Positions 1 through 7,751 of a DNA stretch of 45,011 nt are shown here, in pieces. Both the position numbers and the translations under genes were made by a program. Position 1 is the first letter of the stretch. Every line of letters begins with the position of its first letter. Source of the DNA: Chlamydiota bacterium (lineage in GTDB: Bacteria; Chlamydiota; Chlamydiia; Chlamydiales; Rhabdochlamydiaceae); NCBI GenBank assembly GCA_013288895.1, contig JABDAY010000012.1, positions 1 to 45,011 of the forward strand, in the 5' to 3' direction. Under the pieces are notes generated by a model. That model searched no databases and was not told the DNA's origin. It saw only the letters and a list, made by a program, of their open reading frames with translations.

Positions 1-357
1 ATCGCGTGCTCGGAGGCTAGCTGTGTGTCTACACAGCGTCGCCCCGTGCTGCAATTTCTCTGTGCGATATGAAGCCGCCGGCTGCTCGTTGCGCTCATCC
101 CGCTCCTTGCGTCGCGGGTCCCTTTCGCGTCGTCTCGCAGACAATCTTTTTCTAAGAGAACTGAGCCTTTTCAAAAGCCACGCAAGCAGTAACTGAATTT
201 TCTTGAACAATTAAGCGTTCCGTTTCATCTCCCGCTGCCTACGCAGCGGGAGATGAAACGTGAGGGCAGCCGCCATAAATGGCCGGCGCGCCATCCACCA
301 CGAGCAGTTATATTTCATTTAAACCCATGGTGAATAGCATGGGCAGGATAAATCTAT
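1..357. other. gene-free left edge with small hairpins
   Basis: No credible gene is visible here. The first 150 bases look richer in G+C than the AT-rich DNA that follows. They hold a short hairpin (arms 20-26 and 31-37) and many CGC-type words like those in the repeats elsewhere in the window. A perfect 18-bp hairpin sits at 221-260. The stretch could be the edge of another repeat element that continues to the left of the window. Confidence 0.5.
221..260. repeat. perfect 18-bp inverted repeat, 4-nt loop
   Basis: Arms 221-238 and 243-260 are perfect reverse complements around the loop CTAC. It lies about 100 bp beyond the stop codon of the leftward gene at 358-633, so it could end that transcript. 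Neither side carries a run of T residues, so a classic factor-independent terminator is not supported. A repetitive palindromic element or an RNA-stabilising hairpin is equally possible. Confidence 0.7.
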
Positions 358-633
358 CTATCTTTGCGTTATAATTAAATTAATTGCCTCTCTACCATCA
401 AGAACAATTTCTATAAGTAAAACATTTCTCAAATTATCCACACTATCAGAAGTGCTAGATCGGTTAGCTGAGGCCCGAATCCTCATGCTCCCTTCCTCAT
501 CTCTATAAAAATTAGAAGCACTCACAAGTTCCCTTGTGCGATTGATCGTACGGATCCCTTGTATACGTGTTTCGCTAAGACCCGGAACATCTTGCCATAC
601 TCGTGGTCCTACTACATTAATTCTCCCTGACAT
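358..633 (-). CDS. small orphan protein, 91 aa
   Basis: I do not recognise this protein. It is short and soluble, with no signal peptide or membrane segment. The middle is rich in Arg, Ser and Asn (SANRSSTSDSVDNLR) and the C-terminal third is more hydrophobic (VLLIEIVLDG). An AAGGAT ribosome binding site lies at good distance before the ATG, and the upstream DNA is strongly AT-rich with TATAAT-like words, which supports a real start. It lies downstream of the toxin/immunity pair on the same strand, about 235 bp away, so it may be a separate transcript. An effector or accessory orphan is possible, but nothing in the sequence proves a role. Confidence 0.5.
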   Translation of the reverse strand: MSGRINVVGPRVWQDVPGLSETRIQGIRTINRTRELVSASNFYRDEEGSMRIRASANRSSTSDSVDNLRNVLLIEIVLDGREAINLIITQR

Positions 634-868
634 ATTTATATCCTTGTTAATTTTTTAAAATACCATAATTATACTATAATAATTAGAATTAAAATTCAAC
701 AAAAAAACAAAAACCCGTGTTAAATGCATATTAGGAAGTGCACAGGTAATCCTTAACCCTTATGGGGTTATACAAATTCCATGCAATAATGATTCGTTAC
801 TCAGGTTTCTTAAAAAAATATTTACACAATAGAGAACAGATTAAAATAATAATTTACAAATGTAGACA

Positions 869-1510
869 TTAACCCAACTCCACAAACTTATGTCTTGCTG
901 CTTTTAAAACTTGCAATGCCTCATCCAGAAAAAACTCCCAGTGATCTTGTTTTGGATAAGAATAAAATTGAATGAGAATCTGATTTGTTTCGTCGGAAAT
1001 TTCAGCCCACTGGACGTTGTTATAAAAAACTTCAGCAACAAGTCTTTCTCTATCCGGAAGGCTGGCAATGGTGATAGTAAATTTATCTGGCCATTGAGGC
1101 TCTAGAAATCCTAAAAATTCGCCAGCTTCAGTATAGCGTGCCCCTCCCGCGCCAGGGGCATAAATATCTACTATTTTTCCAAATCTATGCAGTTCCGCTT
1201 TAATTGTTTTCTTTCCCGGGTGATTTATTAATTTTTCCAAGATTTCTTTAGCCTTCTCATTTACTTGCTCGGGCGTTTCAGCAAGATATGCATTTTTTTC
1301 TCGCAACCTTTCATTTGCCTGAAATAGTGCTCCTAGTGCTTCATCAAGAGGAAATTCCCAGTACTTCTTGGAAGGATGAAAATAAAGCTGTAAGATAAAT
1401 CTGTCGTCCTTATAAGCAATTTCGGCTAATTGAGTATTATCATAGTAAATTTCCCCAACAGAACTTTCTTTATCAAAGTAATTCACAATATTTATTTTGA
1501 ATTTGTTCAT
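869..1510 (-). CDS. immunity / toxin-tail / immunity fusion protein
   Basis: 213 aa built from three pieces. Residues 4-75 and 143-213 are diverged copies of one domain: each has an I-Y-Y/V-F-Y-N strand, an A-E-I motif, an I-L-x-F-Y motif and a WEF-x-LDEAL block. Between them, residues 78-138 repeat the C-terminal tail of the neighbouring toxin gene, including VNEKAKEILEKLINHP, VDIYAPG and the ending GFLEP. In the upstream gene the same FLEP ending is followed by a stop and, one base later, by the start of this gene. Here the equivalent codon is CAA (1094-1096) instead of TAA, so translation reads into the second immunity copy. From the polymorphic-toxin literature, a small gene right after such a tail is usually the immunity gene. 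I infer an immunity protein that has captured a degraded second toxin cassette. The start is ATG; the GGAG ribosome site lies inside the toxin's final codons. Confidence 0.75.
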   Translation of the reverse strand: MNKFKINIVNYFDKESSVGEIYYDNTQLAEIAYKDDRFILQLYFHPSKKYWEFPLDEALGALFQANERLREKNAYLAETPEQVNEKAKEILEKLINHPGKKTIKAELHRFGKIVDIYAPGAGGARYTEAGEFLGFLEPQWPDKFTITIASLPDRERLVAEVFYNNVQWAEISDETNQILIQFYSYPKQDHWEFFLDEALQVLKAARHKFVELG

Positions 1511-1511
1511 A

Positions 1512-2198
1512 TTATGGCTCCAAAAACCCTATCATTTCTCCAGTGAGACTATACCGTACGCCTCCAATACCAGGCGCTTGTATATCAACCGTATCACCAA
1601 GACGTTTTGTATTTGTAATTACAGCCGTTCTGTCTGGATGATTTAAAATGCTCTCTAATATTTTCTGGCCTTGTTCATTTATTTTTTCAGCATTTCCAAC
1701 AGGTCTTTGGAAAACACTATTAGGTCTATAGCTATGTTTCACCAATGCTCTTCCCGCTTTTGTAAGTTTTGCTCTATCTATGGCCTTCCCTGCATCCAAT
1801 AACTTTTCTAAAGTAAAAGACCCACTTAAGGTGCTGGGCAGAGGGATTATTCCAAGTACAAAATTGTTTCTAATGCCATTAACCTTTGCTTCAGGGATGT
1901 AGAGATCTGCCATATCTGTGTCGAAGACTTGATCAATTTTTTGATGGGCGGCAGCAACCAAAATCTCATGAGTTTCTATAGGATTTTTTAAAAAACCATC
2001 CGTGTTAGGCAAGACAAAATCTCCAACTTTATAAGCCTCTTGAAGTAATTGAGGGAAAACACTTGTGAGCTCTGAAATACCCTCCAGGATTCCATGAGCC
2101 AAATGAGACTCAACCTTAACGTTTGCTTGTGGACAAGAAAAAAAGGACGTAGTGGATAACAAAAGTAAGCAGTGAATAAATAGTCTAACGAAATACAT
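1512..2198 (-). CDS. polymorphic-toxin-type protein with FLEP C-terminal domain
   Basis: 228 aa from the ATG at 2198; a GTG one codon upstream is also open. The N-terminus is hydrophobic and ends in FFSC near residue 22, which suggests a secreted protein or a poorly matched lipoprotein signal. The middle is not recognised. The last 60 or so residues (LTKAGRALVKHSYRP, then KINEQGQKILESILNHP, VDIQAPG-x-GGVRY and the ending GFLEP) look like the variable toxin tip found at the ends of Rhs, hemagglutinin and other polymorphic toxins. The enzymatic activity of this tip is not evident from sequence. The protein lacks the huge repeat region of typical contact-dependent toxins, so it is either a compact secreted toxin or an orphan tip cassette. 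The fusion gene that follows starts one base after this stop, indicating translational coupling. Confidence 0.7.
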   Translation of the reverse strand: MYFVRLFIHCLLLLSTTSFFSCPQANVKVESHLAHGILEGISELTSVFPQLLQEAYKVGDFVLPNTDGFLKNPIETHEILVAAAHQKIDQVFDTDMADLYIPEAKVNGIRNNFVLGIIPLPSTLSGSFTLEKLLDAGKAIDRAKLTKAGRALVKHSYRPNSVFQRPVGNAEKINEQGQKILESILNHPDRTAVITNTKRLGDTVDIQAPGIGGVRYSLTGEMIGFLEP

Positions 2199-2362
2199 CA
2201 CGACAGCCTATCACGCTGGATCCTTATATTTCTACAATTTCTTTATCCTATCCTTCTTGAGTTAAGTTCAGCTTCCATAGCTTAGAAATTGCACAGAAAA
2301 ATATTTTCTGCTGAAAGAGCTTTCAAGACTCTCTTTTTTTCCTTTTAAAAATTAATAATATC

Positions 2363-2391
2363 TTGACGTTATCTCATAGAGAGATTAGAGT
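2363..2391 (+). promoter_or_regulatory. sigma70-type promoter for the gene at 2416
   Basis: TTGACG at 2363-2368 and TAGAGT at 2386-2391 are separated by 17 bp. This would start transcription near 2398, leaving a very short leader before the AGGAG at 2406-2410. Confidence 0.6.
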
Positions 2392-2415
2392 TTATTTCCA
2401 AAAACAGGAGATATT

Positions 2416-2916
2416 ATGACAGCACCCGCAAGTGAAGTACAGTCAGCTCAAGCTCGGGCAGATTTAGTAGTCCAACATAATGAACAAGAAGCTAAAGCTA
2501 AAACAATCGGTACATTATGGGCAGTGGATGAATTCCCAAGTATAGAAAGATACTTACCAAAAGGAAGGCGGGTGGGTTGTGGATACAGCCTAGAACATTC
2601 TACTTTTGTTTGGCCCACCCGAATTTGGGGAGGTGACTGGTCCGTATGCACAAATCCCCGATTTTCTGCTCTGCAGGAGAAGCTCGACTTCAATTGGCCC
2701 GCAGAAACAAGCGCATCAGATCGTTACCGAGAGATCGTGATGAGTGCAGCAATCAACAAATTGAACGAATTAATGGGAAACACACTAGAAGGAGTCCAAG
2801 GATTGGCATATAAGATTCAACGCATCGGTGGTTTTTATAGTCTCGGAGCTGCACGTGGAATCCAAGTTAATGTAGTCTCTGGTCCTCTTGGGAAATGGCT
2901 GGTGAAGGTATATTAA
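2416..2916 (+). CDS. orphan protein, 166 aa
   Basis: Not recognised. The protein is soluble, with no signal peptide or membrane segment. The first 35 residues are Ala/Ser/Gln/Glu-rich and look unstructured or helical, as in many type III secreted proteins, but this is only compositional. The central part is rich in Trp and Gly (FVWPTRIWGGDW), and a helix around SAAINKLNELMG precedes a Gly-rich C-terminus. A good promoter (2363-2391), an AGGAG ribosome site six bases before the ATG and a clean stop all argue for a real single gene. It lies immediately beside the large palindrome that begins at 2921. A lineage-specific effector or surface-associated protein is possible. Confidence 0.65.
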   Translation: MTAPASEVQSAQARADLVVQHNEQEAKAKTIGTLWAVDEFPSIERYLPKGRRVGCGYSLEHSTFVWPTRIWGGDWSVCTNPRFSALQEKLDFNWPAETSASDRYREIVMSAAINKLNELMGNTLEGVQGLAYKIQRIGGFYSLGAARGIQVNVVSGPLGKWLVKVY

Positions 2917-2920
2917 AATT

Positions 2921-3248
2921 TGCGCGAAGCGCTTTAGAGAGGTAATTGCAAAAGTCTATCTTAAACCACGAAGTGGTAATCAAATCGCGTAGCGATGGCA
3001 GTTGCTAGCCGGGGGTGACCAGCGGGAACCCCCGGAAAACGTTCACCCCCACATCAGAGCCGCGAACAGCGGCGACAGATGCAAAAAGAGTGTCGCCGCT
3101 GTTCGCGGCTCTGATGTGGGATGGGCATTTTCCGGGGGTTCCCGTTGGTCACCCCCGGCTAGCAACCGTAGCCGCATTCGCGGCAAAATTACCACTTCGT
3201 GGTCTAAGATAGACTTTTGCAATTACCTCTCCAGAGCGCTATCGCGCA
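2921..3248. repeat. 328-bp imperfect palindrome: two head-to-head units
   Basis: The left arm, about 2921-3077, and the right arm, 3091-3248, are near-complementary along their whole length around a 13-nt centre (3078-3090). The innermost 17 bp are perfect. Each arm contains smaller hairpins: CCGGGG/CCCCGG (3132-3137 with 3153-3158), ACCACTTCGTGGT (3191-3203), ATCGCGTAGCGAT in the left arm and GCCGC-ATTC-GCGGC in the right. At several spots the two arms differ but each keeps its own hairpin. A related single unit lies at 8534-8681. The element separates the orphan gene at 2416 from uvrD. No transposase or terminal target duplication was recognised. It could act as a REP-like mobile element or as a structured RNA. 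Confidence 0.9.
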
Positions 3249-3280
3249 AAGAAAGAAAGGTTTTGCAACTTGGGAACTTG

Positions 3281-3293
3281 GCGCCTTTGCGTT
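3281..3293 (-). repeat. AACGCAAAGGCGC repeat word
   Basis: The reverse strand reads AACGCAAAGGCGC, also present on the forward strand at 40480-40492. Related GCAAAACGC-type words occur at 7588-7613 and 8726-8751. All lie in intergenic DNA beside other repeats. The role is unknown; such words are probably dispersed repeat debris. Confidence 0.5.
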
Positions 3294-3301
3294 AATCCCC
3301 C

Positions 3302-3331
3302 TTGTTTGTCATTCAACGCTTGCTATATAGT
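3302..3331 (+). promoter_or_regulatory. possible uvrD promoter
   Basis: TTGTTT (3302-3307) and TATAGT (3326-3331) are 18 bp apart, about 25 bp before the uvrD ATG. The -35 match is modest. Confidence 0.35.
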
Positions 3332-3353
3332 GTTGTAAAACGATTTTACATTT

Positions 3354-5372
3354 ATGCGATCTCATCAAGAAATTTTGAATCCGCGTCAGCAAGAGGCTGT
3401 GAACCATGTTGAGGGGCCAGTGCTGGTGCTGGCAGGCGCTGGGTCGGGTAAGACGAGGGTGGTGACTTTTCGGATTGCTCATCTATTGGATATGGGGGTG
3501 CCGGCGAGCGAAATTCTGGCGGTGACGTTTACCAATAAAGCTGCTGAGGAGATGCGCCATAGAATTCATAAGATGGCGGGGGTTTATGTCCTGACCTGCA
3601 CTTTTCATAGTTTGTGCGCGCGCATTTTAAGGGAATCGATTACGGCTCTTGGCTATACCAAAGATTTTGTGATTTACGATGCCGACGATAGTGAGAAGCT
3701 TCTAAAAGAGTGCTTTTCAGGCGAAAAAGCCGAGTTAAAAACCATCAAGTTTGAAATTTCCCAAGCTAAGAATAATCTGACTGAGATCACTGATGACCCT
3801 ATAACAAGGGAGGTCTACAAGCTCTATCAGGAAAAACTCAAAGCTTATAACGCTGTTGATTTCGATGATTTGCTCTTTTTAACAGTGCGGCTTTTTAAAG
3901 AGCATCCCGACATTTTAGAAAGTTACCAAAAACGGTTTTCCTTTATTCTCATAGACGAATATCAAGATACCAACGCTGCCCAATATACACTCATCAAGCT
4001 CCTTGCAAATCATAACAACGTCTTTGCGGTCGGCGACCCTGACCAATCGATCTACTCGTGGCGTGGGGCCAATATTCAAAACATCTTAAATTTTGAAAAA
4101 GACTATCCGGGGGCAAAGATTATTCCCCTTGAACAAAACTATCGGAGCACTAACACCATCTTAAGAGCTGCAAATGCCTTAATCTCGCGCAATATTGGAA
4201 GAAAAGAAAAAGATCTTTGGAGCGAACTTGGCAATGGGGAAAAAATCGGCTTTTATATCTGTGATCATGAAAAGCAAGAAGCTGAGTTTGTGGTAAAACG
4301 GATTAAGCACCACCAGATCCCCTTAAAAGAGTGCGCTATTTTTTATAGGACGAACTTCCAATCTAGGGTTTTTGAGGATGCTTTATTAAAAGAGGGGACC
4401 CCTTATACCATCATTGGAGGGCTTTCTTTCTATCAAAGAAAAGAAATCAAAGACATTTTAGCCTACTTAAGGATGCTTGTGGGGGGCTTTGATTTTCTCG
4501 CCTTTGCTAGGTCGATCAATCTTCCTAAAAGGGGAATTGGCCCGTCGAGTTTAGAAAAAATCCAAAAAGCCTCTGAAGAGAATAACATCGATATTTTTAC
4601 AGCTGCCTCAGAGATCCCCCTCTCTTTACCTCCAAAAGCAAAAGCAGGTTTGCAGGAATACGTTGAGCTGATCTTGCGCCTTCGAAGGATGAAAGATCTT
4701 CCTCTACATGAGCTCATCGAAAAACTTTTGGAAGAATCACGATACCTTGAGTATTTGAAAGAAGACCCTGAAACCTGCGCAGAGAGGAGGGAAAACCTCC
4801 AGGAACTCGTTTCAAAAGCTGCAGAAACCGAAAATGTTACCCTCACCTCTTTTTTAGAGGAGCTTACTCTCAAGGGATCGACTGATGTCATTGTGGGAGA
4901 AACGGTCAATTTAATGACCTTCCACCATGGCAAAGGGCTAGAATTCAAACTCGTCTTTCTAGTGGGGATGGAAGAAGACCTTTTTCCCCATATGAATTCC
5001 ATCGATAGTCCAGAGGGACTCGAAGAGGAAAGGAGGCTCTGTTACGTAGGAATGACAAGGGCGAAAGAATACTTGTATCTTACAGCTTCTAGAGTCCGTT
5101 TTTTATGGGGCGGCCTGCGGAGGATGCGCCCGTCCCGATTTCTCTCTGAAATTCCAGCTGAGTTTCTCCAAGCTTATCATTACACAAATCATAGTGGGAC
5201 AAGCGAAGAATTCAGTGTTGGAGACACTGTGCAGCATAGAGATTTTGGAGCGGGAGAAATTCTTAAAGTCTATAATACCTCGCTTGGTACCACCTATGAC
5301 ATCTATTTCGAGAGTGCAAATACTACACGCTCTCTTGTTGCAAAGTTCGCCAAGCTGACAAAACACGATTAA
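3354..5372 (+). CDS. uvrD: DNA helicase II (UvrD/PcrA/Rep family)
   Basis: 672 aa, an SF1A 3'-5' DNA helicase for nucleotide excision repair and removal of proteins from DNA. Residues 8-20 hold the Q motif (LNPRQQEAVN). Walker A is GAGSGKT at 28-34, motif Ia is TFTNKAAEEM, and Walker B is LIDEYQDTN near 200. QNYRST, then the later VxLMTFHHGKGLEF and RRLCYVGMTRA motifs complete the set, so it should be active. The last 50 residues (VGDTVQHRDFGAGEIL) form the Tudor-like C-terminal domain of PcrA/UvrD that contacts RNA polymerase. Being followed by rpoN matches the chlamydial gene order I remember. No strong ribosome site precedes the ATG. The 3' end overlaps the convergent GT9 gene by 50 bp, so no terminator lies between them. 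Confidence 0.97.
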   Translation: MRSHQEILNPRQQEAVNHVEGPVLVLAGAGSGKTRVVTFRIAHLLDMGVPASEILAVTFTNKAAEEMRHRIHKMAGVYVLTCTFHSLCARILRESITALGYTKDFVIYDADDSEKLLKECFSGEKAELKTIKFEISQAKNNLTEITDDPITREVYKLYQEKLKAYNAVDFDDLLFLTVRLFKEHPDILESYQKRFSFILIDEYQDTNAAQYTLIKLLANHNNVFAVGDPDQSIYSWRGANIQNILNFEKDYPGAKIIPLEQNYRSTNTILRAANALISRNIGRKEKDLWSELGNGEKIGFYICDHEKQEAEFVVKRIKHHQIPLKECAIFYRTNFQSRVFEDALLKEGTPYTIIGGLSFYQRKEIKDILAYLRMLVGGFDFLAFARSINLPKRGIGPSSLEKIQKASEENNIDIFTAASEIPLSLPPKAKAGLQEYVELILRLRRMKDLPLHELIEKLLEESRYLEYLKEDPETCAERRENLQELVSKAAETENVTLTSFLEELTLKGSTDVIVGETVNLMTFHHGKGLEFKLVFLVGMEEDLFPHMNSIDSPEGLEEERRLCYVGMTRAKEYLYLTASRVRFLWGGLRRMRPSRFLSEIPAEFLQAYHYTNHSGTSEEFSVGDTVQHRDFGAGEILKVYNTSLGTTYDIYFESANTTRSLVAKFAKLTKHD

Positions 5373-6225
5373 CGCTGATCCACGATTTCCAATATTTATC
5401 CCGTAGGCGAAGCCCCTTTAGATTAGGAACCCACTGAGGTGGATAAAGAATCTCGCTATGCGCCCAGGCGGGCCGCCAAAAATTGCCCGCAAGAGGACTT
5501 CTGCAGATCGTTACTGTTGGTAAGCCAAAACTAGAAGCCAAATGCCCAATACCTGAATCATTGCCAACCATATAACCCGATTCACAAACAAACTGGGCCA
5601 TCTCCGCAAGATTGGGAAAATCCCTCCCCTCCGGCCACTCAGCCTTTTCTTTTGGACTCACACAAAATACTGGCTCATATCCCTCTTTCTTAAGTTTGTC
5701 TGCTAATTCGAGAAATTTTTCCCTCGGCCAGTTTTTCCCCGGCCTTGAACTTGTAGGGTGAATAACAACCCTTTTGGGGTATTTTCGCCCATCTTTCCCT
5801 ATGATTCCATTATCTCTAACTGTCTCTTTTAGCTTTAAAATATCGCGACAATAAATATAGAGATTTGTCGCAAAAGGCTTATCCCCTTGAAATCTCCCCA
5901 CTTCCCAATAAGGATAGTCATTTTTCAAAGTCGCGATAGGATTTAAAATTTTGAGGCTATCTCTAGGGCACTCCTCTAATACCCTGAGCATCCAGGGAGT
6001 TTTCTCATAAATGACGAAATAATGGTCATACTCCCCTACCTTTTCAGGAAAAGAAAAAATCGGCAAATGGGGGAAAAAACTCTGCAATCCAGTAAGGCTT
6101 GGATGAAACGTATCTACCTCATAACCATTGCGCTGCAGGTTATTAGATAGCACTAAAGCAATCAACCCATCCCCTAACCCCAAACAACTAAAAACGGCAC
6201 ATCTTTTACCTTTCATACTACTCAT
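5323..6225 (-). CDS. GT9 family glycosyltransferase (heptosyltransferase-like)
   Basis: About 300 aa from the ATG at 6225; another ATG at 6216 is equally plausible and the frame is open from a TTG at 6234. The fold is the two-domain GT-B of ADP-heptose:LPS heptosyltransferases. The N-terminal domain starts CAVFSCLGLGDGLIAL, the usual G-x-GD loop. The C-terminal domain has VVIHPTSSRPGKNWP and GYMVGNDSGIGHLAS, the donor-binding region of the family. It probably adds a sugar to lipopolysaccharide or another envelope glycan on the inner face of the inner membrane. The exact donor cannot be read. It is an insertion relative to the uvrD-rpoN pair, facing uvrD and divergent from rpoN. Two further intact GT9 genes and one split one lie in this window. 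Confidence 0.85.
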   Translation of the reverse strand: MSSMKGKRCAVFSCLGLGDGLIALVLSNNLQRNGYEVDTFHPSLTGLQSFFPHLPIFSFPEKVGEYDHYFVIYEKTPWMLRVLEECPRDSLKILNPIATLKNDYPYWEVGRFQGDKPFATNLYIYCRDILKLKETVRDNGIIGKDGRKYPKRVVIHPTSSRPGKNWPREKFLELADKLKKEGYEPVFCVSPKEKAEWPEGRDFPNLAEMAQFVCESGYMVGNDSGIGHLASSFGLPTVTICRSPLAGNFWRPAWAHSEILYPPQWVPNLKGLRLRDKYWKSWISVNRVLSAWRTLQQESV

Positions 6226-6266
6226 TATCGACAATTTATCATGAATCGGCTATTAAAATAATTATT

Positions 6267-7589
6267 ATGAATATGTCGTTTAACCACTCTCTTAGGCCGA
6301 CCATCGCAGAAGCGATGCAGCAGGCGTTCCATGTCCTGCAGATGCCTCTGGGGGATCTGCAGCAATGGCTCAACATGCAGATAGAGCAGAATCCGATTCT
6401 GGAATTTGAAGAGGAAGGGCGCGGAACCGGGACCCTTGAAGATGACGGGGTAAAAGAGCTTAATTTCGATGAATCTCATTATGATGCCTTAGAAGAAATA
6501 GAAGATCTATTGGGTGCAAACTCCCCTGAAGCGCCAGAAATCATCGCTAAAGTCTCTTTTTATGATTACATCATGTCTCAAATAAAAAATACTATCCCAG
6601 AAAAAGAACTCAAAGAGGCAGAGTTTCTTATCGAACATTTAGATGAAAGGGGCTTTTTAACTCTTAAACCTGAAGAGATCTCCAATAGAAAGCTCCTTGA
6701 AACTCTACGCCATCTAGATCCTCCAGGTATTTTTGCATTTGATCTTAAAGATTCTCTCCTCATACAGCTCCGCTTAAAAGGAAAAGAAAATAGCCTGGCC
6801 TACCAAATGATCGAAGAGGGGTTTGAAACCCTCATTCAAAACAAAATGGCAAGGCTGCAGAAAAAAATGGGATTCAAATCAAGCGAGCTTAGAGCCGCCA
6901 TTCACGACATCTCCCTTCTCCAATTTGATCCCCTTTCCGAATATAAAAAAGAGGTTCCCATTCCCATTATCCCTGACATCGTTGTCTATAAAGAAGAAGA
7001 AAAATGGATCATTGAAATTGAAACAAACCTTATCCCAAAATTCCGTATTTGCCCACTTTACCTGGAAGCTTTGGATGAAGGTTCCCTTGAAAAAGAAGAG
7101 TGTGCCTTTATTAGAAAATATATTTCTTCAGCCAACTGGCTCCAGCATGTCCTCATAAGAAGAAAAAAAATGCTCCATCATTTAGCCCTCCTCCTCATCA
7201 AAACTCAAGAGCCCTTTTTAAATGGAACAACCGCCGCCCCAGCCCCCATGAATATGCATGAAATCGCAGAGAAAATTGATGTGCATGAATCGACAATCGC
7301 CCGCACCGTCTCCCAAAAATATATTCAATGCCCTTCAGGAATCCTCCCTCTCCGCTCGTTTTTCACCCCTAAAATTATTAAAACATCAGGAGAAGAAGTT
7401 TCTAACCAATACGTCAAAAACCTTCTCCGACAAATGATCCACGAAGAGGACAAAAAATACCCCCTCACAGACCAATCCCTCTGCACCAAAATCCAAAAAC
7501 TCGGGATCCCCTGTTCCCGCCGTACCATCGCCAAGTACCGGCAAGCCCTCAAGCTTTTTCCCGCCTCTAAGCGGAAGAAGTGGATCTAA
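6267..7589 (+). CDS. rpoN: RNA polymerase sigma-54 factor
   Basis: 440 aa. The N-terminal activator-interacting region is Gln/Leu-rich (LQMPLGDLQQWLNMQIEQNPILEFE), as expected for region I. An acidic stretch and the core-binding domain follow. A helix-turn-helix region around IAEKIDVHESTIARTVSQKY binds the -12 element, and the RpoN box near residues 416-425 reads SRRTIAKYRQ (canonical ARRTVAKYRE) and recognises -24. Sigma-54 needs an AAA+ activator such as the chlamydial AtoC/CtcC type; none is in this window. The gene follows uvrD after a reversed GT9 gene. Its stop codon is directly followed by one of the 26-nt inverted repeats, so the downstream segment begins at the rpoN stop codon. Confidence 0.96.
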   Translation: MNMSFNHSLRPTIAEAMQQAFHVLQMPLGDLQQWLNMQIEQNPILEFEEEGRGTGTLEDDGVKELNFDESHYDALEEIEDLLGANSPEAPEIIAKVSFYDYIMSQIKNTIPEKELKEAEFLIEHLDERGFLTLKPEEISNRKLLETLRHLDPPGIFAFDLKDSLLIQLRLKGKENSLAYQMIEEGFETLIQNKMARLQKKMGFKSSELRAAIHDISLLQFDPLSEYKKEVPIPIIPDIVVYKEEEKWIIEIETNLIPKFRICPLYLEALDEGSLEKEECAFIRKYISSANWLQHVLIRRKKMLHHLALLLIKTQEPFLNGTTAAPAPMNMHEIAEKIDVHESTIARTVSQKYIQCPSGILPLRSFFTPKIIKTSGEEVSNQYVKNLLRQMIHEEDKKYPLTDQSLCTKIQKLGIPCSRRTIAKYRQALKLFPASKRKKWI

Positions 7590-7613
7590 GAAACGCAAAA
7601 CGCAAAACAAAAA
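7588..7613 (+). repeat. left copy of a 26-nt inverted repeat
   Basis: AAGAAACGCAAAACGCAAAA followed by CAAAAA overlaps the rpoN stop codon. The exact reverse complement is at 8726-8751. The pair bounds a 1.16-kb segment carrying two small genes and a hairpin repeat. Confidence 0.8.
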
Positions 7614-7726
7614 TCGCAAAACAGAAGAAATCTAGAAGTTTTTACGTCATTTTATAAATTATTTATTTTAAATAAAATAAATATTTACAGTTGCATTATA
7701 TAATGAAATTTGATAAACTATTTGCA

Positions 7727-7732
7727 TATAAT
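7727..7732 (+). promoter_or_regulatory. possible -10 element (TATAAT) for the gene at 7752
   Basis: A perfect TATAAT lies 25 bp before the start codon in very AT-rich DNA. No convincing -35 element is found at 16-18 bp, and a second TATAAT lies at 7699-7704. Confidence 0.35.
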
Positions 7733-7751
7733 AATCTAAATGGAGAATTTT

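Noticed and set aside
3002..3295. Open frames of 65-97 codons inside the large palindrome
   Set aside because: They are translations of the palindrome arms and its flank, with no ribosome site and no protein-like composition.
4463..5002. A 179-codon open frame antisense to uvrD
   Set aside because: It lies fully opposite conserved helicase motifs, has Ser/Lys-rich nonsense composition and no start signals.
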